Shown: positions 47,868-58,031 of the stretch, piece after piece
How the letters are laid out: every line of letters starts with the position of its first letter
Numbering within the stretch: the stretch's first letter is position 1
From: Helianthus annuus
Lineage: Eukaryota; Streptophyta; Magnoliopsida; Asterales; Asteraceae
Reading direction: 5' to 3'
NCBI RefSeq assembly: GCF_002127325.2
Contig: NC_035444.2
Location: 78,861,392 to 78,925,391, forward strand
Length of the DNA: 64,000 bases
Made by a program: the position numbers and the translations under genes
Notes under the pieces: model-generated
What the model was told of the DNA's origin: nothing
Database searches by the model: none
The model's input: the letters and a program-made list of their open reading frames with translations, nothing else

Positions 47868-48109
47868 TATTAGAATATAAGCTAGATAAATTTATATATT
47901 AGATAGTATAAGTTTTATTATTAGGATATAATTATTATGTTATTATTGGTTATTATAAGTTTTGGCAGTTACTCTTTTATTATGCCTTGTATATATATCT
48001 CATGTATTAACATTATTGATTACCAATTTCGAATACAAGTATATCATTTTCTCTCAAAGATTCGAAACCCTAATTCATAGTTTACGTGATCTGCAACTTT
48101 CAATCAACA
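47868..48109 (+). repeat. 3' LTR of element G
   Basis: This 242-bp LTR is near-identical to the 5' copy. It ends 236 bp upstream of the NLR start codon. Confidence 0.93.
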
Positions 48110-48114
48110 GAAAT

Positions 48115-48344
48115 TTCCATATTTTAATTTGATTATTCTAATCTGACTCAGACCCACGTCAAATTATATGAAAATATACAAAGCTCCAATATAATACACT
48201 AATTTATTTCTAACATGTTCACATCAATAAGCTATTTCAAGGAAAATGGCCGGCCTGGTTTAAAATCATTAGTTTTGAATACTCCGAACATAAGAATTAT
48301 GTTTAGAGAGAGAGAGAGAGAGAGAAAGAAATAAGGTAACTAAA
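48115..48344 (+). promoter_or_regulatory. proximal upstream region of the NLR gene
   Basis: Only about 230 bp separate the copia element from the NLR start, so promoter elements further upstream were displaced by 4.7 kb. An AG repeat (48305-48324) lies in the likely 5' untranslated region just before the ATG. Block 48144-48232 is a diverged copy of 42897-43010. Confidence 0.5.
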
Positions 48345-50982
48345 ATGGCAAACGCTGGTCTTGACTTGTTAATGGTCAGCTTAAAGAAGCTAATATGCTA
48401 TGACAGCACTCCATTGATCAATAATAATCCGTGTGTTCAAGACGAAAGGCCTCGGTTCCAGTTTCTGTATCAGGAACTTGAATCCCTAAGGTCCTTTGTT
48501 CTTAATATGGAGATCACAAAGGGACCCCATGATCAGGTGAAAACTAGAAATTTAGAGAGAAGGCTTCGAGATGTTGTGGAGGAAGCTGAAGACATTGTTG
48601 ATCTATTTCTGACTAGAGCTTTCATCAGAAATAACACAAGCATGACGATTTGTGGTTCTGATGTCAGCTGTCACCTCCCGAACGTTGATAGTGCTATCGA
48701 AAATATCAAATCCGTTAAAAAAGAACTTATGGATACCAAGACACAGTCTCAGAGTGAAGTCCTACATCCCACTGCTGGAACTTTGCCAAGCAAAAGTTCA
48801 TGTAGTGCAGTACTTAAAGAAGAAGTCATTGTAGGCCTTGATGACGACTCAATGGTTTTGATGGACAGGCTTACCGGAAATCAAAAGCAATTAGATATCA
48901 TATCCATTGTTGGTATGGGAGGACTAGGGAAGACAACTTTGGCAACAAGAGTATTCAATGATCCGTTTATTGTATATCATTTTCATGTCCGCGCGTGGGT
49001 TTCAGTGTCCCAAGTGTATACTAAGAAGGATCTTTTAATCTCCCTGCTAACATCCATCTCTAAACTAGCACTTGAAAATATCAAGAAGTTGAGGGGAGAG
49101 AAAATCTCAGAATTGTTGTATAAGAGCTTGAAGGGCAAGCGATATTTAATTGTAATTGATGATTTATGGAGTGCTAAAGCATGGGATGATTTGAAGATGC
49201 ACTTCCCAAATGATAACATCCGCAGTAGAATTCTGCTTACCACTCGCCTCTCTGAAATTGCTTTCTATGCAAAACCAGGAGGTTTCACTTACAATCTACA
49301 ATTTCTAACCAATGAGGAGAGTTGGGAGTTATTGTGCAGGAAAGTATTTCGAGAAGATGGCTGTCCTAAAAGATTGATCAAGCCTGGAATACAAATTGCT
49401 AAAAAATGTCAGGGACTACCACTAGCATTGGTTGTCATAGCAGGACTTCTAATGAAGGAGGAGAGGAGCCCAGAGTTGTGGGAAAAAGGTTGCTGAAAGT
49501 GTAATTTCATACATTGTTGGCGGCCCGAAAGGATATCTGGATACATTGGCTTTGAGTTTAGTCCATTTACCTCGTCACTTAAGAGATTGTTTTCTCTACG
49601 TTGGAGGTTTCCCAGAAGACTGTACAATTCCTGTGCGAAGGTTGATCTGGTTATGGATCGCAGAGGGATTTATACTTGAAGATGGTCAAAAACCCTTGGA
49701 AGAAGTGGCTGAAGATTACTTGTTGGATCTAGTAGACAGAAGTCTATTGATTGTCGCCAAACGAAGGTCAAATGGTGGGATTAAAGCATGCCGTATCTAT
49801 GATCTATTAAGGGAGCTATGTTTGAAGAAAGCTAGAGAAGAGAATTTCTTCATGAAAACATCCAGGTCAGGTTACCTTACATCATCCAAGTTCATTTCAT
49901 GTACAGATAAGCAACGGCGTCTTTTTGCAGACTCAAACTTTTTTTCTGAGATCTCTTCAGCCCATTCTGCCCCACATATTCGCTCGTTTGTGTGCTTTAA
50001 CAAGGAATGGTACTTCAGCCTAGGGGTCCAGAGGTGTTTCCATCCCTTTCTACTTGTTAGGGTACTAGATCTACAAACTATTCACACACCCACAGTCCCC
50101 CTTGCCTTAGAACTGCTGGTTCATCTTTGGCACTTAGCACTTTGGTCTGAGGTCACAAGGCTCCCCTCCTCAGTGTGTAATTTATGGAACCTTCAAACCC
50201 TTATTCTTAAAGAAAATTACTCCGGTTTCATGAAGTTACCAGAAAACATAGCCAACATGGTAAACTTGAGGCATTTGTGGATTGAAATGATCATTTCTAT
50301 TCCGGAAACTCGCAACCCAACCAACTCTGGTGTATTTTTTAACTTGCAAACTGTTTCTATGCTAAGATTACATGGTAGAGCCGAAAGTTTGTTGAAAAGG
50401 ATTCCTAATATCAGGAAGCTTGGGTGTGCTGTCTATGAGGATAAAAAGGAAGATCCATTCCCGAGTTTTGGTTTATTAAATCACCTTGAAACTTTAAAGG
50501 TGATACAACCGGAAGTGAAATCATTGTTGTCGAATAAGCGTATTAGTTTCCCTGCAACCTTGAGAAAACTTACGTTATCAGGATGCCGTTTTCCTTGGTT
50601 TGATATGTCGAATATCCAATGGTTGCCAAACCTTGAAGTTCTCAAGTTGCTAAATTATGCTTTTGAAGGACCCTTATGGGACACAGGGGAGGGACAGTTT
50701 CGCCAATTAAAGTTCTTAAAATTGCAGAACCTGGATATTCAACAGTGGAATGCCTACAGTACTAATTTTCCATGCCTTAAACGATTGGTGTTGCTAGAAT
50801 GCCACTATCTTAAGGGTATTCCAGATGAAGTGGGGGACATCCACACCCTTGAGACAATTGATGTTGATAAAAGGAACCACTCTGTTGTCAAATCTGCTAA
50901 TAAAATTCAAGAAGAGCAGCACGCTATGGGAAATTATGAATTTAAGATGAATGTTATAGGGTTTTTCACCTCAATAAGATGA
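48345..50982 (+). pseudogene. CC-NB-LRR immune receptor, R1/RPP13-like, single +1 frameshift
   Basis: This single-exon gene of about 879 codons is normal length for the class. Domains in order are an Rx-type coiled coil with EDVID-like EEAEDIVDLF (residues ~79-88) and an NB-ARC with P-loop GMGGLGKTT (190-198). Kinase-2 RYLIVIDDLW (266-275), RNBS-B RILLTTR and GLPL (357-360) complete the NB part. The frame then breaks in an A5 run at 49483-49487; four A would continue WEKVAESV and the rest of ARC2. The second part (to the TGA at 50980) has RRLIWLWIAEGF, an MHD-like site reading IYD at about 49795-49803 where relatives have I/V-H-D, and irregular LRRs (LPSSVCNLWNLQTL, LPENIANMVNLRHL). Such proteins detect pathogen effectors in the cytosol. 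An assembly error in the homopolymer is possible, and the gene would then be intact. Confidence 0.9.
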
Positions 50983-51699
50983 TTTCCAGGTTTTTGTTTA
51001 AATAACAAAAGCATGTAAATATTCAGCATATTTAATATTTATTTATGTTCTGAATGTGATTGTTACTCTAGATGTTTTATTTTATTTTTTATATTTGAGA
51101 ATTGCACTTTCTATATTGTAATCAGGATTACACATGTGATGTGGTTATATAGATGTAAATATGACAATACTAGTCCCTAAAGTAGCACTAATATAACTAA
51201 TGGTCTAATAAAACTCTCCCACAAGCTAAGGGCGAAAGCGATTCAAACTTGGAAATATAAAAACCAAAGAATACTAAATTAAACCTGATCCAGCTCTCCT
51301 ATTAACAATTCTATCTAATTGAGTTCCACTCTTAGAACAATTAAGCTCCAACCCACATCATTTCATTCTTCCCCACATTACCAGGACTTCAAATTGTAAT
51401 TAAATTTGTTTGACTTGTTCTTTGTGTATTGACCTTTCTTCTTTCCATGTGAAAACAAAAAAGGCTTTTGCAAAGTTCCCTTCTCCACCAAAAGAACAAA
51501 TCATCCAAAAAAACTTTAGTGTAGTTTCCATTGGAAAAACCTTATGTTGTTTCCTTCTTTTCTATTTTGTTTCTATTTCCAGTGACAACTGGCAAATGTT
51601 ACTCGCAGCCCAAGTGAAATGTTTCACTGCCACCTTGTACCAGTTCCATTCCCTCTATTTCCTTCACCGTCGTTTCGCTGTTGTATAGCGGCATATGAC
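50983..51699. other. 3' flank of the NLR gene and intergenic sequence
   Basis: No gene is supported; the 92-residue frame at 51410-51688 has no domain and no coding-like context. AT-rich sequence after 50983 probably contains the NLR 3' untranslated region. Confidence 0.5.
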
Positions 51700-52106
51700 G
51701 ATAACTTCGCATTGGGATGACCACACCTAGGGCTCCATTTGTAGGTTGTTTTTGCGGCAACTATGATTTAGGGGTGCACTGGTCAACGATTACAGGCTCA
51801 TATGATGTCATTTAGAACTCGGATCATCCTCTTGGCTTTGCCTTCCGAGAAGAGGTTTGGGTACATGAGTCACGAAAGACAAAGCCATGAGTCTCGACAA
51901 AGGTTTTAAATGCTTGATTGTCAAACTTGTCCCTTAAGTCACATTGAAGACTCTCGTATTTTTATTGAGTTTGAATTAATTTGTGGAACATGATGAAGTT
52001 AGTAAGCGTCTTAGATATTTAATTTAATGGATATGCCCAAGCATATTGTGTAAAGTCATCGATGACCATATGATATTTATAACTGGTTTTACTAGGTACT
52101 AGGGAT
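51700..52106 (-). pseudogene. Copia fragment H, integrase core part (antisense)
   Basis: On the minus strand, stop-ridden but recognisable integrase motifs appear: YHMVIDDFTQYAWAYPL near 52070-52020, LQCD near 51950, and then a HGFVFRDSC-T-TSSRKAK-R stretch near 51880-51830. This is the core around the second Asp and the Glu of a Ty1-copia integrase. It joins, after removal of element I, to 54227-54600. Confidence 0.7.
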
Positions 52107-52444
52107 TATTAAAGTATATAAACTTAATTTATATTAGGTATGTATTAGATATTCAAACATTATGTTTATATGTATATGTAATAATGACATTATCGAACGG
52201 TTATGTCGGTTTTGGTTGGCACCGTTTCAAACAGTAGTAATTCCCTCCAAAAACCAACCGCAAATAACCGTCATGTATAAATAAGGATTGCCGGCAAATG
52301 TAACCGGCACCAAGACATCTCATACTCGATTTGTCCTCTAAATCATTCATCTGTATTTCCTTGTTTCCTGCACTTTCACATTACGAACATCATGAATCCA
52401 CACACTCAAACAACTTCCGCTTCACATGTTAATGATATTCAACA
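52107..52444 (+). repeat. 5' LTR of element I
   Basis: This 338-bp LTR contains a probable TATA box (gtataaataagg, about 52276-52287). It also contains the first ATG of the coding region (52392), so translation would start inside the LTR. Confidence 0.9.
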
Positions 52445-53875
52445 AAGTGGTATCAGAGCGAGAGCCACTGCTACTGCTGCTGAAAGCAATGAAGATCTCA
52501 AGCCAACGTCGACCACGCTGTCGTGTAAACACTATTCCGACGAGAAAAAAAAACCAAGATGGTTGCAAAGAAGATGTTATTATTGCAACAAACCGGGACA
52601 TCAAATTTCATCATGCAAAACGAAAGAAAGCGATGAGGCAACACAACTTTTACGGCTGGCGATCAACACAGGAATCCAACAACAACAAGAAGAAGGAAAA
52701 GAACATCGAGAGGAGTTTATTATTACCGGCACTGATGGAGGACTCTGGTTTGAAATATGGTACGTAAGTAGAACCTTTAAAAGGCATTTCTCCGGAAATT
52801 TAGACATGTTTAAACGGATTAAAAGTATGTTCGGTGTGGAAACAAAAACTGGAGAAAACATTTTCTATTTTATAAAAGGAATAGGGGTTGTGGAAGTGAT
52901 GACTGGGTCTGAAAGAATCCGAATACAAAGTGTTTTCTATACACCTGATATCGATAGAAATGTACTTAGTTTAGATCAATTGATCACCCAAGGATACACA
53001 GTAAAGTTTGCAGGAGATAAATGCAAGATCTTCGCTACGTTTAGCGTCCCTGTTATTAATAGAAGGAGTGTGATTTCCGGTCTCACAAGGGAAGATGAGA
53101 TCAGATTAAGAGAAGAAGAATCCATGCTTAATGCTTAAGTCTGAACTTGATTATGAAGCATTCAAAACAGAATATTTAAACCAATATTTCGAAAATCTGA
53201 ATATATCATCAAATGAACCGGATTGGAATGTCTTGATACTTCAACCCATGTCATTTAAGGAGTTTCAAGACTGCAAAGCACTCCTTGATATGCTGGACGA
53301 TGAAGGGTATGTTAGGAAATACAAGTATTGTCTAGAAAATAAGTTTGATGATATGGTTGATTGATTTCTCAAAGAAAAATTAGAGACCACAACAAGACCT
53401 CTCCTTGCATATGCTGCAGACAATCGAAAAGTAAGTTTGTTGGATCTATACATGGTTGTTAAAAGAGTGGGTGGTCACCGAAGAATAACAGAAAACAACA
53501 TGTGGGCTATGGTTGCCAAAGATATGGGTTTCGATTATAATGAAGGAGAGTTTATGAGGCTTATGTATGCCATGTACTTAGATGTACTAGTTTATTATTA
53601 TAAATTCAAAGCAACACAACAAGCAGTAGCCGAGAAAGAAATCATGGAGGATGTTGCAGAAACAAGAAACAAGACGAAGCAAAAGTCTGGATAATAATGG
53701 AGGAACCAGCAGGCAAACTGGAGCAGACGAACAACATTATGCCTTCTTCACTGGGAATGACTGGTACGGGCTTAACAAGCTGCAAAGAAGGAAGAAATTT
53801 GATTTCAAGCAAGCTGAAAAAGCCGTTAATGAAGCTAATAAAAGCGTCTTGATGCACTCTCAAAGGAATAATTAA
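52392..53875 (+). pseudogene. CCHC - inactive protease-like - ARID fusion protein of element I
   Basis: The frame opens at 52392 inside the LTR and reads through the primer-binding site. The product has a CCHC knuckle CYYCNKPGHQISSC (about residues 62-75). A copia-protease-like fold follows, in which the usual W-x-x-DSG is replaced by WYVSRTFKRHFSG while the C-terminal landmarks (GVVEV, VFYTPDIDRNVLSLDQL, GYTVKF) are kept. After a frame change at about 53131-53138 the second part holds an in-frame TGA at 53362-53364. An ARID/BRIGHT domain (about 53365-53620) is next, with SLLDLYMVVKRVGGH, ITENNMWAMVAKDMG and LDVLVYYYKF. A last frame change near 53690 leads to a tail with HYAFFTGNDWYG. ARID domains bind AT-rich DNA. 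The protein may be a DNA-binding gag derivative, but this is inference. Confidence 0.8.
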
Positions 53876-53889
53876 GTTTATGGGGAGTG

Positions 53890-54226
53890 TATTAAAGTAT
53901 ATAAACTTAATTTATATTATGTATGTATTAGATATTCGAACATTATGTTTATATGTATATGTAATAATGACATTATCGAACGGTTATGTCGGTTTTGGTT
54001 GGCACCGTTTCAAATGGTAGTTATTCCCTCCAAAAACCAACCGCAAATAACCGTCATGTATAAATAAGGATTGCCGGCAAATGTAACCGGCACCAAAACA
54101 TCTCATACTCGATTTGTCCTCTAAATCATTCATCTGTATTTCCTTGTTTCTAGCACTTTCACATTATGAACATCATGAACCACACACTCAAACAACTTCT
54201 GCTGCACATGTTAATGATATTCAACA
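53890..54226 (+). repeat. 3' LTR of element I
   Basis: This 337-bp copy has one base missing after the ATG equivalent (atgaaccacac against atgaatccacac), which would shift the LTR-encoded start frame. Confidence 0.9.
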
Positions 54227-54707
54227 GGGATTTCTATAAACCGCAATGTATAATATAAAATGGTGCAGTCACAAAATCTGAATAAAAAAAGGGTAGGCTT
54301 TGCTACTAGAAATCAAACAAGAATGACAAAGACCACTAGAGTTTTGTTTGTTACACGAAATAAAGTAACAAGAAGATAACAAATTTAACTTGAGCTCCAT
54401 GATGACCATGCCAATTAGTTGGTGAAGATGCAAGAAAATACAATTGAACTCCATGTGAACGGATATAAGTCGCCCGAATTATCATGTCTAGCAAGGGCCC
54501 TTCCAGTCTTGGCATCCTTCAAGGTAAAGCCAAACACGTCAAACTCCATGAAAACTAAATTTCCACGTCGTATAGATAAAAGTTTTTTTTGACAATGTAT
54601 GGTGCTAAAAGTTTATTATTTGGGCGAAAGGTGTGAGTGGGTGCTTTGTGGTAGCCATTGCCTGATCCGATAACCTATAAACTCTGACGATTCCCAATAA
54701 ATATGTT
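54227..54707 (-). pseudogene. Copia fragment H, pre-integrase part (antisense) and spacer
   Basis: On the minus strand at about 54575-54480 the frame reads FMEFDVFGFTLKDAKTGRALARHDNSGDLYPF, here cited by its two landmark pieces FTLKDAKTGRAL and SGDLYPF. This is the segment before the GAG-pre-integrase domain of copia polyproteins. The rest to 54240 is too decayed to read. The stretch 54610-54707 has no feature. Confidence 0.65.
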
Positions 54708-55133
54708 TGTTGGTGCATACATCTGTCGAATTCGTCTTGTATCGAGTCTTAGACTAGAATTGTTAGATCAGGGCACGTTGTATGAGAAAATGTCAAAGTT
54801 TAGGTTGCATAGATGCTGATTTCGCTCCAAGCAGCACATGCATGTGATTCTGCCCAAAACGATTTCTCGCTCCAAATGTGATTCTGGTGTTCTTTCGAGC
54901 GAAATCAGAACAGTATATATAGTCCCTTATGAGCGAAATCAGTAGAGTTGTTCTTGTTTTCCGGTACCGAACTGCTGCCGAAGTGCTGTTTGACTGTAAT
55001 CAGTGTGAAATCATTAATACAAGGCAGATTTAAGTATATCAAGCTGTTTTACTAGTTCGTTTCTTATTTTCCGCATCTGAAACGGATAAGAGCTTATCGG
55101 ATTGACTTGTTTGGGTCAGCACGCGAACCTACA
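54708..55133 (+). repeat. 5' LTR of element F
   Basis: This 426-bp LTR contains four variants of the gatttcgctccaa motif, two in each orientation, around 54809-54945. Confidence 0.88.
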
Positions 55134-55135
55134 AG

Positions 55136-55147
55136 TGGTATCAGAGC
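55136..55147 (+). promoter_or_regulatory. primer-binding site of element F
   Basis: TGGTATCAGAGC lies two bases after the LTR, as in element B. Confidence 0.9.
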
Positions 55148-55334
55148 TCAGAACGAGGAGTTCTTGCTAAAACAGCTTCATTTTCTGACTTCTACACCTT
55201 CTTTTTGAATCTGAACAAGATTTAACGGTTAAAATCGGCTCAAATTTTCGCAAACTGTGAAAAGTTCATAATAATAAATCCCTGAAAGTTTGACACTAAT
55301 ATTCAAAGTAAAAACAGACAAAATGGACCCCCGA

Positions 55335-55640
55335 GTTGATTCCGCTCGAACTGGGTAATTTCTGATTTCGCTCAAAATTCAGGGCTAATTCCGCTCCAAG
55401 CTGCCACATTGCTGATTTCGCTTCAAAGTATCAGCTGATTCCGCTCCAAATTACAGATTCTGAGTGATTCCGCTTCAACGTCCAAACTAATTCCGCTCCT
55501 AGATACAAACTTTGAGATTCTGCTGAAGAGATAGTTTGTGATTTCGCTCCAGGCAAACAAACAATCAGATTTTGCTCCAAACCGCAATTGGGATTCCGCT
55601 CGAAACAAGAAATCTGTAATTTCGCTCGAAATTGACTCTT
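55335..55640 (+). repeat. leader of element F: 12 copies of GATTTCGCTCCAA at ~25-bp spacing
   Basis: Copies start near 55344, 55370, 55388, 55412, 55437, 55465, 55487, 55514, 55540, 55568, 55590 and 55617. The core TTCCGCTC or TTTCGCTC is kept while the ~12-bp spacers vary. The array ends just before the gag start. Confidence 0.88.
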
Positions 55641-55663
55641 ATTAAAAAACGTGTTATCAAAAC

Positions 55664-58031
55664 ATGGCTGAAGAGTTCTACAATGCATTTGCGACACCCG
55701 TTGCACCTATTACTGCTGCTGAGACTTTATACAGTGAGAACAAGACGGGTCTCATCAGAAACCACCAAAACTCATGTATATTGAATATTTTCAAGTGTGG
55801 AAAAGTCGATTTGAAAACTAGGTTCAGGCATACAAATTTGATGCATGGTGTTCACTGATGAAAGACTACGAGATACCAAAGAATGAGCGTGGGCTAGAAA
55901 AAGGTTTTAATGATTTTACAGAAGCTGCTGACAAGTTGAAATATACTAGTGAAAAGATGATGATCAGCATTCTTCAGCAAGCTGTTAAAGAAGATATTTT
56001 TGTGTTACTTCAACATAACGGAATAGCTAGATCAATCTGGGAGGCTTTGATTCAGAAATTCAATTCAGAGGGAGTGCTGATATGATCAAAAACAAAAAGG
56101 CATTATTGAAGAAATCGTTTGACATGTTTACTGCATTTGATCATGAAATAACCAAGCAGACCATTGATAGATACTGTCATCTGGTTCTGGAAATGGGAAG
56201 ATTAGACATTCAGAAAGAGGATGATGAGTGGGTTGATAAGCTAGCTGAAGCCTTGCCACAGCATAAGTGGGGAACTTATTTAATGGTTGTGAAACTCATG
56301 AGGAAGACTGAGAGTATGAATTTGGCTCAGTTTATTCAGAAAATTGAAGAGCAAGAATTGGATATTCAGAAGACTGCTATCATGACAAATCCAAATGCAA
56401 AACAGGATGTCAGTTTGTACTATCGTGGGAACAAGTTTAAGGTTACTCCTAGTCAAAGTCCAAAGACTAGTACTGCATTCAGTGCTGATGGTTCTGCAAG
56501 TCCAAATGCTAGCACTACAACACAAAGTGGTGGATACACTTCATCATTCTCAAGCTTTGATCCAAACAGCAACACACCTAGCCCTCAAAAGCAAAATCCT
56601 ACTGATCTGCAGTGCAATGTTACTTTAACTATTCAGAATGGCCAAAATCTATCTCCTGAAGTGGCTAAGCAACACATGGCATCTCTTGTCGCCATGTTAG
56701 AGTCGTATGAAAGCTTGATTGCAGGACGAATTGGTAATCCGATGCTCACGAAAGAAGATTACGACCAAATAGATGCTGAAGAACTTGAGTTGATGGATGT
56801 GAAGTGGTGTTTGGCTAGTGCCTGCAGGAGAGCTGAAAAATTTCAACAAATTACTGGTAGAGATGAGTTTCGAGGAATGGCTACCTCTCCACTTGGTTTC
56901 GAGGAATGGCTAGAGTTTTGGGTGAAGAAGAAGCTAGTAAAAAAAGAATTCCAATATTTCCAGATCTTGGAAGTGATGTTGATACAGATGATGAGGAAGA
57001 GTATCTTAACAAATGTAGAAAAAGCATTGATCCTGATAGTTTTAATTTTTTTCTTTGCAGATAAAGTTGAGATGCTAAATCAGAAGAAGATTGCCCGTTT
57101 GAAGAGAGAGCTAGAAACATCAAAGTTACTTGCTAATGAAAAGGCAAAGACAGAAGCTGGATAAACAAAAGTTGAAGCAGTTACTGAGAATGCGACAGAA
57201 AAGATTGTTGAAGTGGAGAAAGTGGTAGAAAAAAACGTCGAAGTTGAGAAAATTGTTGAGAAAATGGTCGAAATAGAAAAGATTGTTGAAATCGAGAAAC
57301 TTGTTGAAGTTGAAAAGATTGTTGAAGTTGAGAAGATAGTTGAAAAAATGGTTGAAGTTGAAAAACCATGTTTGAAATGTTCAGAACCGTGCAAGGCTTG
57401 TGAAGAAAAAGATAAGAAGATTGTTGAATTAGAAAAGTTTAAAGAAGATCTACTGTCCGATGTAAAGTATATGAAGGAATCATACGATGTGCTGAACAGG
57501 AAAGTTGATAGTTTGAAAAGAACGAATGCAGAAATTGAGAAAGCAAATGACAAAATGAGTGCAACTTTAATGACAAAGCAAAGTGTCATCAATGATTACA
57601 TTGAAGATTGTGCTAAGCTGAAGGAGCTGGAACTTGAGAAAATTGAGAGTGAAAGGATTAACCGATTACTTTTGAGTTATACTACTTGTGATTATCTGAT
57701 TGATCGTGTTTATCCTACTGTTGCAGGTCTTGAAGCTTTCAAGAAGAAAGAAAAAGAAGATGATACTGGTAAGACACAAAGTGTCATGTATAACAGATGT
57801 CCGCCTCCTATCTTTGAGAGTTATTCCCCCAGGAAACCAAATGAAGAACAAGTAAACAAGGCTCTAAACATCAAGTTAAAGTCTGAAACCATTGATTTAC
57901 CAGACAATATTGATGTCACATTCACAGCGTCTGACACTGATCATGAGTCTGAGTTAGTTAAGAAAGTTGTCGATCAGGTGTTGGATATGGATGAAGAGTC
58001 AAAGTCTGAGTTCACCGGTTAAGAGGCTTTA
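55664..58031 (+). pseudogene. gag polyprotein of element F (broken)
   Basis: The start MAEEFYNAF at 55664 matches element B. The capsid region is interrupted by a frame change near 55750 and a TAG at about 55817 in a context where element B has Trp (NWVQ). A further frame change lies near 56075. Then come KEDIFVLLQHN, DEWVDKLAEALPQ and the conserved RIGNPMLTKEDYDQIDAEE. The knuckle region near 56880 is replaced by unrelated frame, so the first CCHC is lost. A coiled coil of KIVEVEK repeats follows (about 57200-57370), then CLKCSEPCKAC, YPTVAGLEAF, SPRKPNEEQVNKA and NIDVTFTASDTDHESE. The sequence ends at the junction at 58031. The shared order with element B supports a gag-like structural protein with an unusually long coiled coil. 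Confidence 0.8.

Larger units (their letters stand above)
43454..48109 (+). mobile_element. Element G: nearly intact Ty1-copia retrotransposon
   Basis: The 4656-bp element has LTRs of 242 bp (43454-43695 and 47868-48109) beginning TATTAGAATA and ending CAATCAACA, flanked by GAAAT (43449-43453 and 48110-48114). The two LTRs differ at only about two positions (aaatat against aaattt, gcactt against gcagtt). A primer-binding site, one gag-pol region and a polypurine tract (acgggaggg, 47859-47867) are all present. The LTR starts with TA instead of TG in both copies. Confidence 0.95.
52107..54226 (+). mobile_element. Element I: small LTR retroelement carrying CCHC, protease-like and ARID domains
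   Basis: The 2120-bp element has LTRs of 338 and 337 bp (52107-52444 and 53890-54226) that begin TATTAAAGTATATAAAC and end GATATTCAACA. It is flanked by GGGAT (52102-52106 and 54227-54231). A TGGTATCAGAGCG primer-binding site (52448-52460) and a purine tract (atggggagtg, 53880-53889) complete the structure. No integrase, RT or RNase H is present. It was inserted into copia fragment H. The LTRs differ at several positions (for example tattaggta against tattatgta, caaacag against caaatgg). Confidence 0.92.
54708..58031 (+). mobile_element. Element F: second gag-only SIRE-like element, plus strand, truncated
   Basis: The LTR (54708-55133) starts TGTTGGTGCATACATCTGTCGA and ends AACCTACA, matching element B in reverse complement at the ends. 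A primer-binding site, repeat-rich leader and gag follow in order. The element stops at 58031, in the codon region equivalent to AKRVYNKEF of element B, where an inverted LTR begins. Its 3' LTR is not in the window. Confidence 0.88.

Noticed and set aside
51410..51688. 92-residue ORF downstream of the NLR gene
   Set aside because: No domain, no paralogue seen, and AT-rich flanks; likely random.
57213..57370. KIVEVEK repeats considered as a separate structural protein gene
   Set aside because: The same repeats occur within the gag of element B in the same domain order, so they are part of gag.
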